From Duganella sp. CF458 (GTDB lineage Bacteria > Pseudomonadota > Gammaproteobacteria > Burkholderiales > Burkholderiaceae_D): a stretch of 64,000 nucleotides of DNA. The stretch spans positions 248,001 through 312,000 of the forward strand of contig NZ_FOOF01000005.1 in assembly GCF_900113115.1 (NCBI RefSeq), given 5' to 3'. The stretch's first letter is position 1. Every line of letters begins with the position of its first letter. Of the stretch, positions 35,222 to 44,519 are shown piece after piece. The notes under the pieces are model-generated. The model did no database searches. It was given only the letters and a program-made list of their open reading frames with translations, and was not told the origin of the DNA. Both the position numbers and the translations under genes were made by a program.

Positions 35222-35308
35222 GGGTAAACTCCTCTGATATAGAGTGGCGATGATAGCGCGTTACGTGCATAATTGCTGCTGGATAATCTTTTCCACCAGA
35301 CCTGCTGA

Positions 35309-38300
35309 ATGGCTCGGAATTTTTATAACAAATTAAGGTCCCGCCTGAGCGCTCTGTATGGGCTGTCGATTTATGGCGCCTTGTTACTGGTGGTATTTGG
35401 CGGCCTGGTGATACCGGCTATTATCGGCTCCTACCTGCTGATCGGGGTGCACGAACAAAAGTCCGCCCAGACCGCCCTGAACGAATCGCTGCAACGCAAT
35501 GCCGACATCCTGGCCCTCGGCATGCAGGAATCCCTGTGGAACATGAATGCGGAATCGGCCCATTCGCTGGTCGAATCGGTGATGCGCGACCGTTCGGTGC
35601 TGCAGGTGCAGGTCACCGGCCAGGCCGACACCCAGTTCATGCACGTCGAAGCGCCCAAGCGCGCCATCGGCAATGTGGTGCGCGCCGAGCGCGAAATCAT
35701 GGTGCGCGGCGAAAAGATCGGCAAGATCATGGTCGAGATGGACGACGCGCGCAGCCAGCAGGAATTGCGCGAGAAGCAGTTGTCCTATGTGTTCGTGCTG
35801 GCGGCCCAGCTTACCGTCTCGCTGCTGCTGATCGTGCTGTTCCTGAACCAGCGCCTGCTGAAGCCCTTGCGCAAGCTGATGCGCTTCTCCGACCGCCTGT
35901 CGCATGGCGATTTCGAAACCCGCATGGAGTTGAGCGGCAGCGATGAGCTGGGCCGCCTGGCCGGCCAGTTGGACCAGATGCGGGTGGCGATCAAGCACCT
36001 GTTCGAAGACATCGCCCAGCGCGAAGAACGCTTCCGCACCATCGTGACCCAGGTGCCGGGTGCCGTGTTCCGCTTCCGCCCCGATGGCCCGATCGACTTC
36101 GTATCGGATGCCATCGAGGAAATCTCCGGCTACTCCGCCGCGCAGTTCATGCGCAGCACCACCCATGCCTGGGCCAACCTGATCTGCCCGGAGGACCGCA
36201 AGCGCCAGCGCCGCGTGGTGGTACAGGCGATCCAGGACGGCAAGCCTTACGAAATCGAATACCGCATCATGGATTCCGCCGGCATCGAGCGCTGGGTGGC
36301 CGAGAATGGCCAGCCGCAGGCGGCGGAGGCGGGTGGCGCGCCTTGGGTGGATGGCATCATCTCCGACATCAGCCAGCGCAAGCACAATGAAATGCGCATC
36401 GAAGGCCTGTTGGCGGAGCAGAGCGCGATCCTGGATAACGTGATGTTCGGCGTGATGTTTGTGCGCCACCGGACCATCGTCTCGGTCAACCGCCGCTGCG
36501 AAGACTTGTTCGGCTACCAGCCTGGCCAGATGATCGGCGCATCCACCGCCATCGTGTTCCCGACCACCTTCGATTTCGAATCGGCCGGCGCACGCCAGTA
36601 TTCCACGCTGGGCAACGGCGAGTACTTCAGCGAAGAGCGCAATTACCGGCGCCAGGACGGCTCGCTGTTCTGGTGCATGGTGTCCGGTTGCGCCATCGAC
36701 CAGAACCGCCCGAACGAAGGCTCGATCTGGGTTTATGCCGACATCAGCGCCCGCAAGGAAGCGGAAGAAAAACTGCGCCTGTCGGCCACCGTGCTGGAAC
36801 ATATTGCCGACGGCGTGATGGTGATCGACGACAAAGGCACCATCGTCGCCGTCAACCCGGCCTTCACGCAAATTACCGGCTACACCGAATCCGAGGCGCT
36901 GGGCCACGACGTCGGCCTGACGCGTTCCGGCCGCCACGACGAGGGCTTCCATGCCGGCTTGTGGAAGGAGTTGGTTGAGCACGGCTACTGGCGCGGCGAA
37001 ATCTGGAGCATGCGCAAGAGCGGCGAGTTGTTCCTGGAGTGGCTGACATTGACCGCCGTGCGCGATACGCGCGGCGTGACGACCCACTATGTCGGCGTGT
37101 TCAGCGACATCACCCTGGTCAAGCAGTCGCAGGAAAAGCTGGATCACCTGGCCCACCACGACGCCTTGACCCAGTTGCCGAACCGCCTGCTGTTCCACGA
37201 CCGCCTGCAGCACGCCATTCAGCGCGCCACGCGCGGCAACGAGCAGTTGGCGCTGCTGTTCATCGACCTGGACCGCTTCAAGAACGTCAACGACACCCTG
37301 GGCCACCATATCGGCGACGAACTGCTGAAGCAGGTGGCGCACGCGCTGTCGGAAAAGCTGCGCGAGGGCGACACCCTGGCGCGCCTGGGCGGCGACGAGT
37401 TCATCGTGCTGCTGGAGGATGTGGAAGGCCAGTATGGCGCCGGCCAGGTCGCCGAAAAGCTTGTGACCATGTTCGAGCATCCGTTCATGGTGGCGGGTCA
37501 CGAATTGTTCGTGACCTGCTCGATCGGCGTCTCGGTGTTCCCGAGCGATGCCAGCGACCTGAATATGCTGATCCGCAACGCCGACGTGGCCATGTACCAG
37601 GCCAAGGCGCGCGGCCGTAACGGCTATCGCTTCTACCAGGCGTCCATGTCGGGCGAGGGCGTCGAGCGGCTGCGCCTGGAAACCTATTTGCGCCGCGCCA
37701 TCGAAAAAGAGGAAGTGTTCCTGAACTTCCAGCCGCAGGTTGAAATCGATTCCGGCAAGCTGCTGGGCGTGGAAGCGCTGGTGCGCTGGAACCACCCGGA
37801 ACTGGGCCTGGTGCCGCCGAATCGCTTCATCCCCCTGGCCGAGGATACGGGCTTTATCAGCCAGCTGGGCCAGTGGGTGCTGGTCGAAGCCTGCCGCCAG
37901 ATGGTGCGCTGGCAGGAAGCCGGGCTGCACGTGCCGAAGATTGCGGTCAACCTGTCCGCCAAGCAGTTCGAGCGCGGCAGCATGGTGACCATGGTGGCCG
38001 ACATCCTGCGCGAAACGGGCCTGGAGCCGCATCGCCTGCAGCTCGAAGTGACCGAGTCCGTGATCATGAATACCGGCGACGCGCTGGGCTTCATCAACGA
38101 CCTGCATGCAGTTGGCGTATCGCTGGCGATCGACGATTTCGGCACCGGCTATTCGTCCCTGGCTTACCTGAAGCAGATGCCGGTGCAGACGCTCAAGATC
38201 GACCGCTCCTTCATCAAAGACATCTCGACCGACGTCAATGATGAAGCGATTGCCATTGCCATCATCCAGTTGGGCCGCAGCATGAACCTGTCCGTGATCG

Positions 38301-38425
38301 CCGAAGGCGTGGAGACGGAACAGCAGGCGGCCTTCCTGCTGCGCCACGGTTGCAACCAGGCGCAGGGTTTCTATTACAGCCGTCCGGTGCTGCCGGACGA
38401 TTTGCTGCAGCGCTGGCTGCCATAA
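35309..38425 (+). CDS. Membrane PAS-GGDEF-EAL cyclic-di-GMP regulatory protein with HAMP domain
   Basis: 1038 residues. Helix 1 at about 20-45, a periplasmic region, helix 2 at about 162-184, HAMP at about 185-240, three PAS modules (about 245-370, 375-495, 495-620), GGDEF (about 620-785) and EAL (about 795-1038). GGDEF at about 693 is intact (RLGGDEF) with an RxxD inhibitory site (REGD) five residues before it, so it can be an active, product-inhibited diguanylate cyclase. EAL at about 818 is intact (GVEALVRW), followed by NLSAKQF and DDFGTGYSSLAYL, consistent with phosphodiesterase activity. Which activity dominates cannot be judged. The next gene, 10 bases downstream, is an unrelated oxidoreductase. 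Confidence 0.95.
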   Translation: MARNFYNKLRSRLSALYGLSIYGALLLVVFGGLVIPAIIGSYLLIGVHEQKSAQTALNESLQRNADILALGMQESLWNMNAESAHSLVESVMRDRSVLQVQVTGQADTQFMHVEAPKRAIGNVVRAEREIMVRGEKIGKIMVEMDDARSQQELREKQLSYVFVLAAQLTVSLLLIVLFLNQRLLKPLRKLMRFSDRLSHGDFETRMELSGSDELGRLAGQLDQMRVAIKHLFEDIAQREERFRTIVTQVPGAVFRFRPDGPIDFVSDAIEEISGYSAAQFMRSTTHAWANLICPEDRKRQRRVVVQAIQDGKPYEIEYRIMDSAGIERWVAENGQPQAAEAGGAPWVDGIISDISQRKHNEMRIEGLLAEQSAILDNVMFGVMFVRHRTIVSVNRRCEDLFGYQPGQMIGASTAIVFPTTFDFESAGARQYSTLGNGEYFSEERNYRRQDGSLFWCMVSGCAIDQNRPNEGSIWVYADISARKEAEEKLRLSATVLEHIADGVMVIDDKGTIVAVNPAFTQITGYTESEALGHDVGLTRSGRHDEGFHAGLWKELVEHGYWRGEIWSMRKSGELFLEWLTLTAVRDTRGVTTHYVGVFSDITLVKQSQEKLDHLAHHDALTQLPNRLLFHDRLQHAIQRATRGNEQLALLFIDLDRFKNVNDTLGHHIGDELLKQVAHALSEKLREGDTLARLGGDEFIVLLEDVEGQYGAGQVAEKLVTMFEHPFMVAGHELFVTCSIGVSVFPSDASDLNMLIRNADVAMYQAKARGRNGYRFYQASMSGEGVERLRLETYLRRAIEKEEVFLNFQPQVEIDSGKLLGVEALVRWNHPELGLVPPNRFIPLAEDTGFISQLGQWVLVEACRQMVRWQEAGLHVPKIAVNLSAKQFERGSMVTMVADILRETGLEPHRLQLEVTESVIMNTGDALGFINDLHAVGVSLAIDDFGTGYSSLAYLKQMPVQTLKIDRSFIKDISTDVNDEAIAIAIIQLGRSMNLSVIAEGVETEQQAAFLLRHGCNQAQGFYYSRPVLPDDLLQRWLP

Positions 38426-38435
38426 AGAGGGGGCC

Positions 38436-40703
38436 ATGCTCACACCAAAGAAAATTTCCCGCCGCCGTTTCCTGCTGAGCGGCGTCGCCGTCGCCGGGGC
38501 CATGGTGGTCGGCTGGGGCGTGATGCCGCCGCGCCAGCGCGTGCGCGGCCAAGCGCCGCTGCCGCTGGAAAACGGCGCTGTGGCCTTGAACGGCTGGATC
38601 GCTATCGCGCCGGACGGCAGCGTGCAGCTGGCCATGCCGCGCGCGGAAATGGGGCAGGGTATCCACACGGCGCTGTCCATGCTGGTAGCCGAGGAGCTGG
38701 ATGTGAGCCTGGACGCGATCAAGTTGATCCAGGCGCCGGCCGACAAGATCTACGCCAACCTGGCCGTGATGCGCGAAACCTTGCCATTCCATCCGGACGA
38801 CACCGGCCGCTCGCGGGAGCTGTCGAGCTGGATGCTGGGCAAGGTGGCGCGCGAGATGGGGATTGTGATTACCGGCGGATCCTCCAGCGTGAAGGATGCC
38901 TGGACCTCGATGCGGGAAGCCGGCGCCACGGCGCGCGCCATGCTGGTTGCCGAAGTCGCGCAGCAATGGAAAGTGCCGCCGGAGCAGGTGCGTGCCGAAA
39001 ATGGCGTGCTGTATCACGACATCAGCAAGAAATCGGTTGGCTATGGCGTGGTCGCTGCGCGCGCTGCGCTTGGCCAGCCGGGCAAGGTCGTCTTGAAAGA
39101 CCCGCACAGCTTCCGCCTGATCGGCACCAGCGTGCCGCGCCGCGATTCGCGCATCAAGTCAGAGGGCGCGGCGGTGTATGGCATCGACGTGCGCCCGGAA
39201 GGCATGGTGTATGCGGCGGTGCGCATGTCGCCGGTGGTGGGCGGCAAGGTCGCGGGCGTTACGCCGGGTGAAGTGGTGAAGATGCCGGGCGTGCTGTCCG
39301 TGATCGATTTCTCCAATGCCATCGAAGAGAATTACGGCGCCGGTGCCGGCGTTGCGGTCCTCGCGGGCAGCTACTGGCAGGCCAGGCAGGCCGCCGCCGC
39401 GCTGCCGATCCGCTGGGATGATGGCGCCAACGCCAAGCTCTCGAGTGAAGATATTTACGCTTCGTTGACCAATGCCCTCGAAGCCGAGGATGGCGACAAT
39501 TATCACCAGCGCGGCGACATGGCGCAGGCAGCAAGCGCACTGCGCACCATCAAGTCGGTGTACCGTGTGCCTTACCTGGCGCATGCCTGCATGGAGCCGA
39601 TCAACTGCACGGCCCAGGTCAAGGACGGCAAGGTCACGGTATGGGTCGGCACCCAGGCGCCAACCTTTGCGCGCGCCGCTGCCGCCCGCGTCGGCGGTGT
39701 CAGCGAAGCCAATGTGATCCTGCATGAATACCTGCTGGGGGGCGGTTTTGGCCGCCGCCTGGAGATGGACATGGTGGCGCAGGCGGTCGCCATTGCACGC
39801 GAAGCCAAGGGCTTGCCGGTGCAGGTGATCTGGAGCCGCGAGGACGACACCACGCACGACGTCTACCGTCCGGCAGCCGTGGCGCGCATGACGGCGGGCC
39901 TGGATGCGGCCGGCAACATCATCGCCTGGGAAGCCAAGACGGCCGGCGGGGCGCTGACCCACCAGTTTACCAAGCGCAACCTGCGCTTGCCCGGCGCCGG
40001 GCCGGACCGCTCGACCGCCGAAGGCGTGTACGACATGCAGTACGAGATCGCCAACCAGCAGATCAACCACGTTGTGGTCGACAGCCCGGTCCCGCTGGGC
40101 AACTGGCGCTCGGTGGGACACTCGCAAAACGCCTTCTTCAAGGAGAGCTTTGTCGATGAAATGGCCAGTGCGGCCGGCAAGGACCCGGTGGAATTCCGCC
40201 GCACCATGCTGCTGAACCATCCGCGCCACCTGGCGGTGCTGAATGCCGCCATCTCCAAGGCGGGCAAGGCGCCGGAGGGGCGCGCACATGGCGTGGCGCT
40301 GCACCAGTCGTTCGGCGCCATCGTCGCGCAGGTGGCGGAGGTATCGGTGCAGGACAAGCAGATCCGCGTGCACCGCGTGGTGTGCGCGATCGACTGCGGC
40401 ATTGCCGTCAATCCGAACATCATCGCGCAGCAGGTGGAATCGGGTGTGGTCTACGGCCTGTCGGCGGCACTGGGCGGCGAAATCACCATCAAGGACGGCA
40501 AGGTCGTGCAAAGCAATTTCGCCGACTATCCGGTGCTGCGCATGAATGAGGTGCCGCTGGTGGAGACGGTGATCGTGCTGAGCGCCGAACCGCCGGAAGG
40601 CGTTGGTGAGCCGGCCACGCCGCCTGTTGCGCCGGCCGTGGCCAACGCAGTGTTCGCGCTGACGGGGCAGCGCTTGCGCAGCCTGCCCTTGAGGGTGGCC
40701 TAA
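38436..40703 (+). CDS. Molybdopterin-binding aldehyde oxidase/isoquinoline 1-oxidoreductase beta-type subunit, orphan
   Basis: 755 residues. A twin-arginine signal (SRRRFLLSGVAVAGAMVVGW, about 8-27) directs Tat export. The xanthine dehydrogenase a/b hammerhead and molybdopterin-binding domains follow (RAEMGQGIHTALSMLVAEEL, GGGFGRRLEMDM, GNWRSVGHSQNAFF, EGVGEPATPPVAPAV). The final Glu in GVGEP is the usual catalytic base. These enzymes normally need a small 2Fe-2S subunit encoded next door and often a CoxI/XdhC-type maturase. Neither is present: the upstream neighbour is the GGDEF-EAL gene (10 bases) and the downstream one is a convergent thioredoxin-like gene. The partner must be elsewhere, or the protein uses another electron acceptor. 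The substrate is unknown. Confidence 0.9.
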   Translation: MLTPKKISRRRFLLSGVAVAGAMVVGWGVMPPRQRVRGQAPLPLENGAVALNGWIAIAPDGSVQLAMPRAEMGQGIHTALSMLVAEELDVSLDAIKLIQAPADKIYANLAVMRETLPFHPDDTGRSRELSSWMLGKVAREMGIVITGGSSSVKDAWTSMREAGATARAMLVAEVAQQWKVPPEQVRAENGVLYHDISKKSVGYGVVAARAALGQPGKVVLKDPHSFRLIGTSVPRRDSRIKSEGAAVYGIDVRPEGMVYAAVRMSPVVGGKVAGVTPGEVVKMPGVLSVIDFSNAIEENYGAGAGVAVLAGSYWQARQAAAALPIRWDDGANAKLSSEDIYASLTNALEAEDGDNYHQRGDMAQAASALRTIKSVYRVPYLAHACMEPINCTAQVKDGKVTVWVGTQAPTFARAAAARVGGVSEANVILHEYLLGGGFGRRLEMDMVAQAVAIAREAKGLPVQVIWSREDDTTHDVYRPAAVARMTAGLDAAGNIIAWEAKTAGGALTHQFTKRNLRLPGAGPDRSTAEGVYDMQYEIANQQINHVVVDSPVPLGNWRSVGHSQNAFFKESFVDEMASAAGKDPVEFRRTMLLNHPRHLAVLNAAISKAGKAPEGRAHGVALHQSFGAIVAQVAEVSVQDKQIRVHRVVCAIDCGIAVNPNIIAQQVESGVVYGLSAALGGEITIKDGKVVQSNFADYPVLRMNEVPLVETVIVLSAEPPEGVGEPATPPVAPAVANAVFALTGQRLRSLPLRVA

Positions 40704-41125
40704 TCGCGCTGGCCTAACAAGGCGCGCAGGTTGCATTCCTGCTGCCACTGGCGGCGTTCCGCAGTGGACGCCGCCTGGCGCGCCAGTTCTTCGTCGGAGA
40801 GTTCAGCCTGGGTTTCGATCAGGCGATGCGCCACGTTCGGATCGGGCAGCATGGTGCCGAAGAAGGCCACGTGCTCGTGACGCTGGATCAGCAGGGTAGG
40901 GAAGTTCTCGACATCCAGGTCGCCGACCAGGTCGGCGTGGTCTTCGATATCGACCCAGAGGAAGTATTTGTCCGGGTGGCGGCTTGCCAGTTCATCGAAA
41001 ACCGCGCGGTAGGAAGCGCAGGTGCCGCACCAGGCGGCGCACAGGCAGGCCACGACCAGTCGGTCCTGCGCCAGCGCGGAGGCTACTTCGGCGCGGTTGT
41101 CGGCATGTAGGGTAGTGCTGTGCAT
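40700..41125 (-). CDS. Thioredoxin-like protein with CGTC active site
   Basis: 141 residues. A thioredoxin fold at about 8-105 with AAWCGTCASYRAVF (CGTC redox motif, one residue different from the usual CGPC) and the cis-Pro loop ENFPTLLI. A short helical extension (DEELARQAASTAERRQWQQE) follows. No signal peptide, so cytosolic. The missing Pro in the active site is expected to make it less reducing than classical thioredoxin. It overlaps the convergent oxidoreductase gene by 4 bases at the stops and diverges from tsaB. Confidence 0.85.
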   Translation of the reverse strand: MHSTTLHADNRAEVASALAQDRLVVACLCAAWCGTCASYRAVFDELASRHPDKYFLWVDIEDHADLVGDLDVENFPTLLIQRHEHVAFFGTMLPDPNVAHRLIETQAELSDEELARQAASTAERRQWQQECNLRALLGQRD

Positions 41126-41165
41126 GGGGTGCTATTGTACATGCCCACAGGGTAAAATACCGGCC

Positions 41166-41864
41166 ATGGCTACCATTCTTGCAATCGAAACATCCTCTGA
41201 AATGGCTTCCTGCGCCTTGCTGCGCGGGGAGCGCGTGACTTTCCGCGAATCGTCCGGCGTGCGCACCCATTCCCAGGCAGTGCTGCCCATGATCCAGGAA
41301 CTGCTCGCCGAGGCAGGCATTGTCCTGCGTGATTGCGATGCCATCGCCTACGGCGCCGGTCCCGGCTCCTTTACCGGCGTGCGCACCGCTTGCGGCATTG
41401 CCCAGGGCCTGGGATTTGGCGCCGGCTTGCCGTTGCTGCCGATCGTGACACTGGACGCCATGGCCCTGGCTTGCCGCGAACGCCATGGTTCCGATGAAGT
41501 CCTGGCGGTGCTCGACGCGCGCATGAACGAAGTCTATTGGGCCCAGTACCGTTTTGAAGGCGGCCTGCCGGTCGCGGTCGTGCCGCCGGCCTTGTCGGCG
41601 CCAGGCGCAGTGGCACCGGCCGGCCCGGCCCGCGCTTGCGGCAACGGCTTTGCCGCCTATGCCGAGGCGTTCGCCGGCCAGGCTTTCGCCGACGGCGCCG
41701 ACGGCGCGGTCATGCCGCATGCGGTGCAGCTTGCGCAGCTGGGACGCGCCGCTTTCGCGGCCGGCCACGCCGTGCCCGCCGCGCAGGCGCAGCCGCTTTA
41801 CCTGCGCAACAAGGTCGCCTATACCAAGGCAGAACGTGAAGAGATGAAGGCGTCGCAGGCATGA
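41166..41864 (+). CDS. tsaB: tRNA threonylcarbamoyladenosine biosynthesis protein TsaB
   Basis: 232 residues from the ATG at 41166. An ASKHA-like fold with ILAIETSSEMASCAL at the start, RTHSQAVLPMI and YGAGPGSFTGVRTACGIAQG. TsaB is the scaffold that, with TsaD and TsaE, makes the t6A37 modification of ANN-decoding tRNAs. The C-terminal half is less conserved, as is usual. It is followed by rimI with a 4-base overlap (ATGA), an order common in proteobacteria. The open frame upstream of this ATG is not used because the conserved TILAIETS start would be internal. Confidence 0.95.
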   Translation: MATILAIETSSEMASCALLRGERVTFRESSGVRTHSQAVLPMIQELLAEAGIVLRDCDAIAYGAGPGSFTGVRTACGIAQGLGFGAGLPLLPIVTLDAMALACRERHGSDEVLAVLDARMNEVYWAQYRFEGGLPVAVVPPALSAPGAVAPAGPARACGNGFAAYAEAFAGQAFADGADGAVMPHAVQLAQLGRAAFAAGHAVPAAQAQPLYLRNKVAYTKAEREEMKASQA

Positions 41865-42334
41865 TGCATCAGTTATGGGATCTGGCCCGGCTCATTTACG
41901 AGCCGATGCAGGAAAGCGACCTCGAAGAGGTGGTGGCGCTGGAGCAGGAGGTTTATCCTTATCCGTGGAGCCGTGCCAATTTTTCCGATTCCCTGTCGCA
42001 GGGTTATCACGCCTGGGTGCTGCGCGCCCAGGACCGGCAGTTGATGGGGTACTTCCTGGTGATGGGAATTGTCGACGAGGCGCACCTGCTGAATGTCGCG
42101 GTGTCGCGCAACTGGCAGGGGCGCGGCGTCGGCCGCTTGCTGGTGAACCAGGCGGTCGCATTGTCGCGCGGGCTGGGCATGGAGTCGGTTCTGCTGGAAG
42201 TGCGTCCGTCCAATATACGCGCACTGGAGATCTACCAGCGTTACGGCTTCGCCGAGATCGGGCGCCGCAAAGGCTATTATCCTGCTGCCGATTCAACCCG
42301 TGAGGACGCTATCGTGATGCGTTTTGGGCTATGA
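41861..42334 (+). CDS. rimI: Ribosomal protein S18-alanine N-acetyltransferase
   Basis: 157 residues (the second of two adjacent ATGs, at 41864, is equally possible). A GNAT fold: LEQEVYPYPWSRANFSDSL, the acetyl-CoA loop NWQGRGVGRLLV, and VRPSNIRALEIYQRYGFAEIGRRKGYY. The PWS and GYY motifs are specific to RimI. It acetylates the N-terminus of ribosomal protein S18 and perhaps other proteins. It overlaps tsaB and the glycosylase gene by 4 bases each, making a tightly coupled set. Confidence 0.95.
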   Translation: MMHQLWDLARLIYEPMQESDLEEVVALEQEVYPYPWSRANFSDSLSQGYHAWVLRAQDRQLMGYFLVMGIVDEAHLLNVAVSRNWQGRGVGRLLVNQAVALSRGLGMESVLLEVRPSNIRALEIYQRYGFAEIGRRKGYYPAADSTREDAIVMRFGL

Positions 42335-43557
42335 GTGATCGTCGATCCGCAGTGTTCCTGGAAGAGATGGGCGTGGGGCCGCAGTGGCGCCTGCGTTCTC
42401 GCGCGGCTACGGCTGCTGCTGCCGATGTGGCCGATGCTGCCGCTGCCGCCGATACTGCGGCCCTCTCCGCCTCCGCCAGCGCTGAACCTGCGCAGGCGCC
42501 GCTGCCACCCGTCCAGTCCGCCGCGCCATCCGCTCCGCACGCGGCAGCCGTTGCCCAGCAATCCGCGCCCGCCGCGCCGCAACGTGCCCCCGGCAACACC
42601 CAGCCGCCATCAGCGCCAGTAGAGGCGCGCCAAGCCCCGCCATCCGCGCCAGAAGCTCCGACTGCACCAGCGCGCACGCCCGGTGCGCCAAGCATCGCCT
42701 CGACCGGCGAGGACATGTCCTGGTTTGACGACGCCCCAACGCCGGAATACAAACCGCAACGCAAGAAAGTGGCCGCCCCCGAACAGCCCGTCGAAGCGCC
42801 GGCACAGCGCCCAGCCCCAGCGGCACGGCCCGCGCCACCGCCGCGCACCGCCAGCCCTGCGCCCGCAGCCAGGGCTGACGATATGCCGGCCAATGACGAT
42901 ATCCCGATGGGCGAACCGCCATCGTGGTTCGACGATGAGCAACCCGCCGCAGCGGGCATGGCGCCGGCCACTGTCGCCCGCGTGCCGCAACCAGGCCAGG
43001 CCACCGAAGAACAGATCGCGCAAATGGACTGGCCCGCGCTGCAAGCGGCAATCAGTGCCTGCACGCGCTGCGGCCGTTGCGAAACCCGCCGGCAAGCGGT
43101 CCCAGGGCGCGGCGATGAACAGGCGTCCTGGATCGCCCTCGACACCGCACCGGGCCAGGCTGAAGACGCGGCAGGCTACCAGTTCGCCGGCGACCCCGGC
43201 TACCTGCTCGACAATATGCTGAAAGCCGTCGGCCAGACCACGGAACAGGGCGCCTACCTCACCAGCCTGGTGAAATGCCACGCCCCAGGCGCGCCAAGCG
43301 CCGAAGAACTGCAGGCCTGCCGCCCATACCTCCAGCGCGAGCTGGAACTGACGCAGGCGAAAGTCATCGTCGCCTTCGGCCACACCACCGGCAAAGGCCT
43401 GCTGGGTGGCGCCGCGCGCGGCCGCATCATGCTGCACGGCAGTGTGCCGGTGGTCGCCACCTATCACCCGGCCGACCTGCTCAACAAGCCGGAAGAAAAG
43501 GCCAAGGCATGGCAGGACTTGTGCCTTGCCAAAGCCGCCCATGCCGGCCGACGCTAG
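42331..43557 (+). CDS. Uracil-DNA glycosylase family 4-like protein with long disordered N-terminus
   Basis: 408 residues. Residues 1-230 are low complexity, rich in Ala, Pro, Gln and Ser, with two SWFDD motifs (about 129 and 195). The glycosylase domain (about 235-405) keeps the cysteine pattern of the 4Fe-4S family: CTRCGRC early, and KCHAPGAPSAEELQACRP. TYHPADLLN at the end matches the usual HP-containing motif. The catalytic loop reads DTAPGQAED in place of the common GEAPG, so activity is uncertain. The protein would remove uracil or act in related base repair. It overlaps rimI by 4 bases and the next gene by 17 bases. Confidence 0.88.
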   Translation: MSDRRSAVFLEEMGVGPQWRLRSRAATAAAADVADAAAAADTAALSASASAEPAQAPLPPVQSAAPSAPHAAAVAQQSAPAAPQRAPGNTQPPSAPVEARQAPPSAPEAPTAPARTPGAPSIASTGEDMSWFDDAPTPEYKPQRKKVAAPEQPVEAPAQRPAPAARPAPPPRTASPAPAARADDMPANDDIPMGEPPSWFDDEQPAAAGMAPATVARVPQPGQATEEQIAQMDWPALQAAISACTRCGRCETRRQAVPGRGDEQASWIALDTAPGQAEDAAGYQFAGDPGYLLDNMLKAVGQTTEQGAYLTSLVKCHAPGAPSAEELQACRPYLQRELELTQAKVIVAFGHTTGKGLLGGAARGRIMLHGSVPVVATYHPADLLNKPEEKAKAWQDLCLAKAAHAGRR

Positions 43558-44518
43558 GACATTCCATCGCAAATGGGGCCACCTTGCGCGGCCCCACGTC
43601 CGCGCGCTGGCCTGGCTGCTCGATTCGCCCGACCTGCTTGACCCGAACAGCCCGCACTGGCAGGGCAGGATCGCCACGCTGGGCCCGATCTCGCCCGCCG
43701 TGGCCAACTGGCTGGACGACCTCGATGCCGACCCTTCGCCGCTGGACGCGGCCCTCGGTGCCCGTTTCTACTCGCGCCTTGGCCTGTACGCCGAAAAGCT
43801 GATGGCCTTCTATTTCGCCCAGCATGGCGCGCTGGCCGCCCATGGCCTGCAAGTGCGCGACGGCAAAAACGGTACCATTGGCGAATTCGACTTCCTGCTG
43901 CGCGAAGAGGGCAGCGAAAACCTGCTCCACATCGAGTTCGCCACCAAGTTCTACCTGCTGGACGGTGATCCGGATAGTGGAAACTACAACCGCCTGGTCG
44001 GCCCCAACCTGGCCGACACGCTCGGCCTGAAGATGCGCAAAATCTTCAATGCGCAGTTGCAGCTCTCGCAGCACCCCATCGCGCAAACGATCGCCCCCGC
44101 GCCAGTCACCAAGGCACAGGCCCTGGTCAAGGGCTGGCTGTTCTACCACGCCACCGAACCCGCGCCGCAGATCGAAGGCATCTCGCCCGACCATTGCCGC
44201 GGCCATTGGCGCACGCTCAGCGAGCAAGCCGCCGCACCGGGCGAGCTATTCATCGTGATGCCGCGCCTGCAATGGCTGGCGCCGCTGCGCACGCCGCTGG
44301 CGCGCAGCGAAAACGCACCGACCCCAGCGCCACTGGCGCGGGCCGAACTGCTGGATGTGCTGGCGGAGAAATTCATCGCCGACGCCAACCCGGTGCTGGT
44401 CGCTACGGTGCGGGACGAGACAGGCTGGCTGGAAGAAGTGGAGCGCGGCTTTGTGGTGCCGGATGGCTGGCGCGCCCGTGCCCAGGCGCGCCGCAGTGAC
44501 GGGGCGTTGCCCGCCTAG
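43541..44518 (+). CDS. DUF1853 family protein
   Basis: 325 residues from the ATG at 43541, inside the 3' end of the glycosylase gene (17-base overlap in another frame). Family-like blocks are RDLAWLLDSP-type (here VRALAWLLDSPDLL), RLGLYAEKLMAFYFAQH, GEFDFLL...LLHIEFATKFYL and GPNLADTLGLKM. The ExD/ExK-like pattern in EFDF...HIEFATK suggests a nuclease-like fold; this is my inference, since the family has no assigned role. It is the last gene of the tsaB-rimI-glycosylase set and ends one base before the stop of the convergent lplT. Confidence 0.82.
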   Translation: MPADARTFHRKWGHLARPHVRALAWLLDSPDLLDPNSPHWQGRIATLGPISPAVANWLDDLDADPSPLDAALGARFYSRLGLYAEKLMAFYFAQHGALAAHGLQVRDGKNGTIGEFDFLLREEGSENLLHIEFATKFYLLDGDPDSGNYNRLVGPNLADTLGLKMRKIFNAQLQLSQHPIAQTIAPAPVTKAQALVKGWLFYHATEPAPQIEGISPDHCRGHWRTLSEQAAAPGELFIVMPRLQWLAPLRTPLARSENAPTPAPLARAELLDVLAEKFIADANPVLVATVRDETGWLEEVERGFVVPDGWRARAQARRSDGALPA

Positions 44519-44519
44519 A

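Noticed and set aside
35384..38746. 1120-codon open frame on the minus strand opposite the GGDEF-EAL gene
   Set aside because: Long but shadow-like (His/Gln/Arg-rich, no motifs); the opposite strand has a full set of signalling domains.
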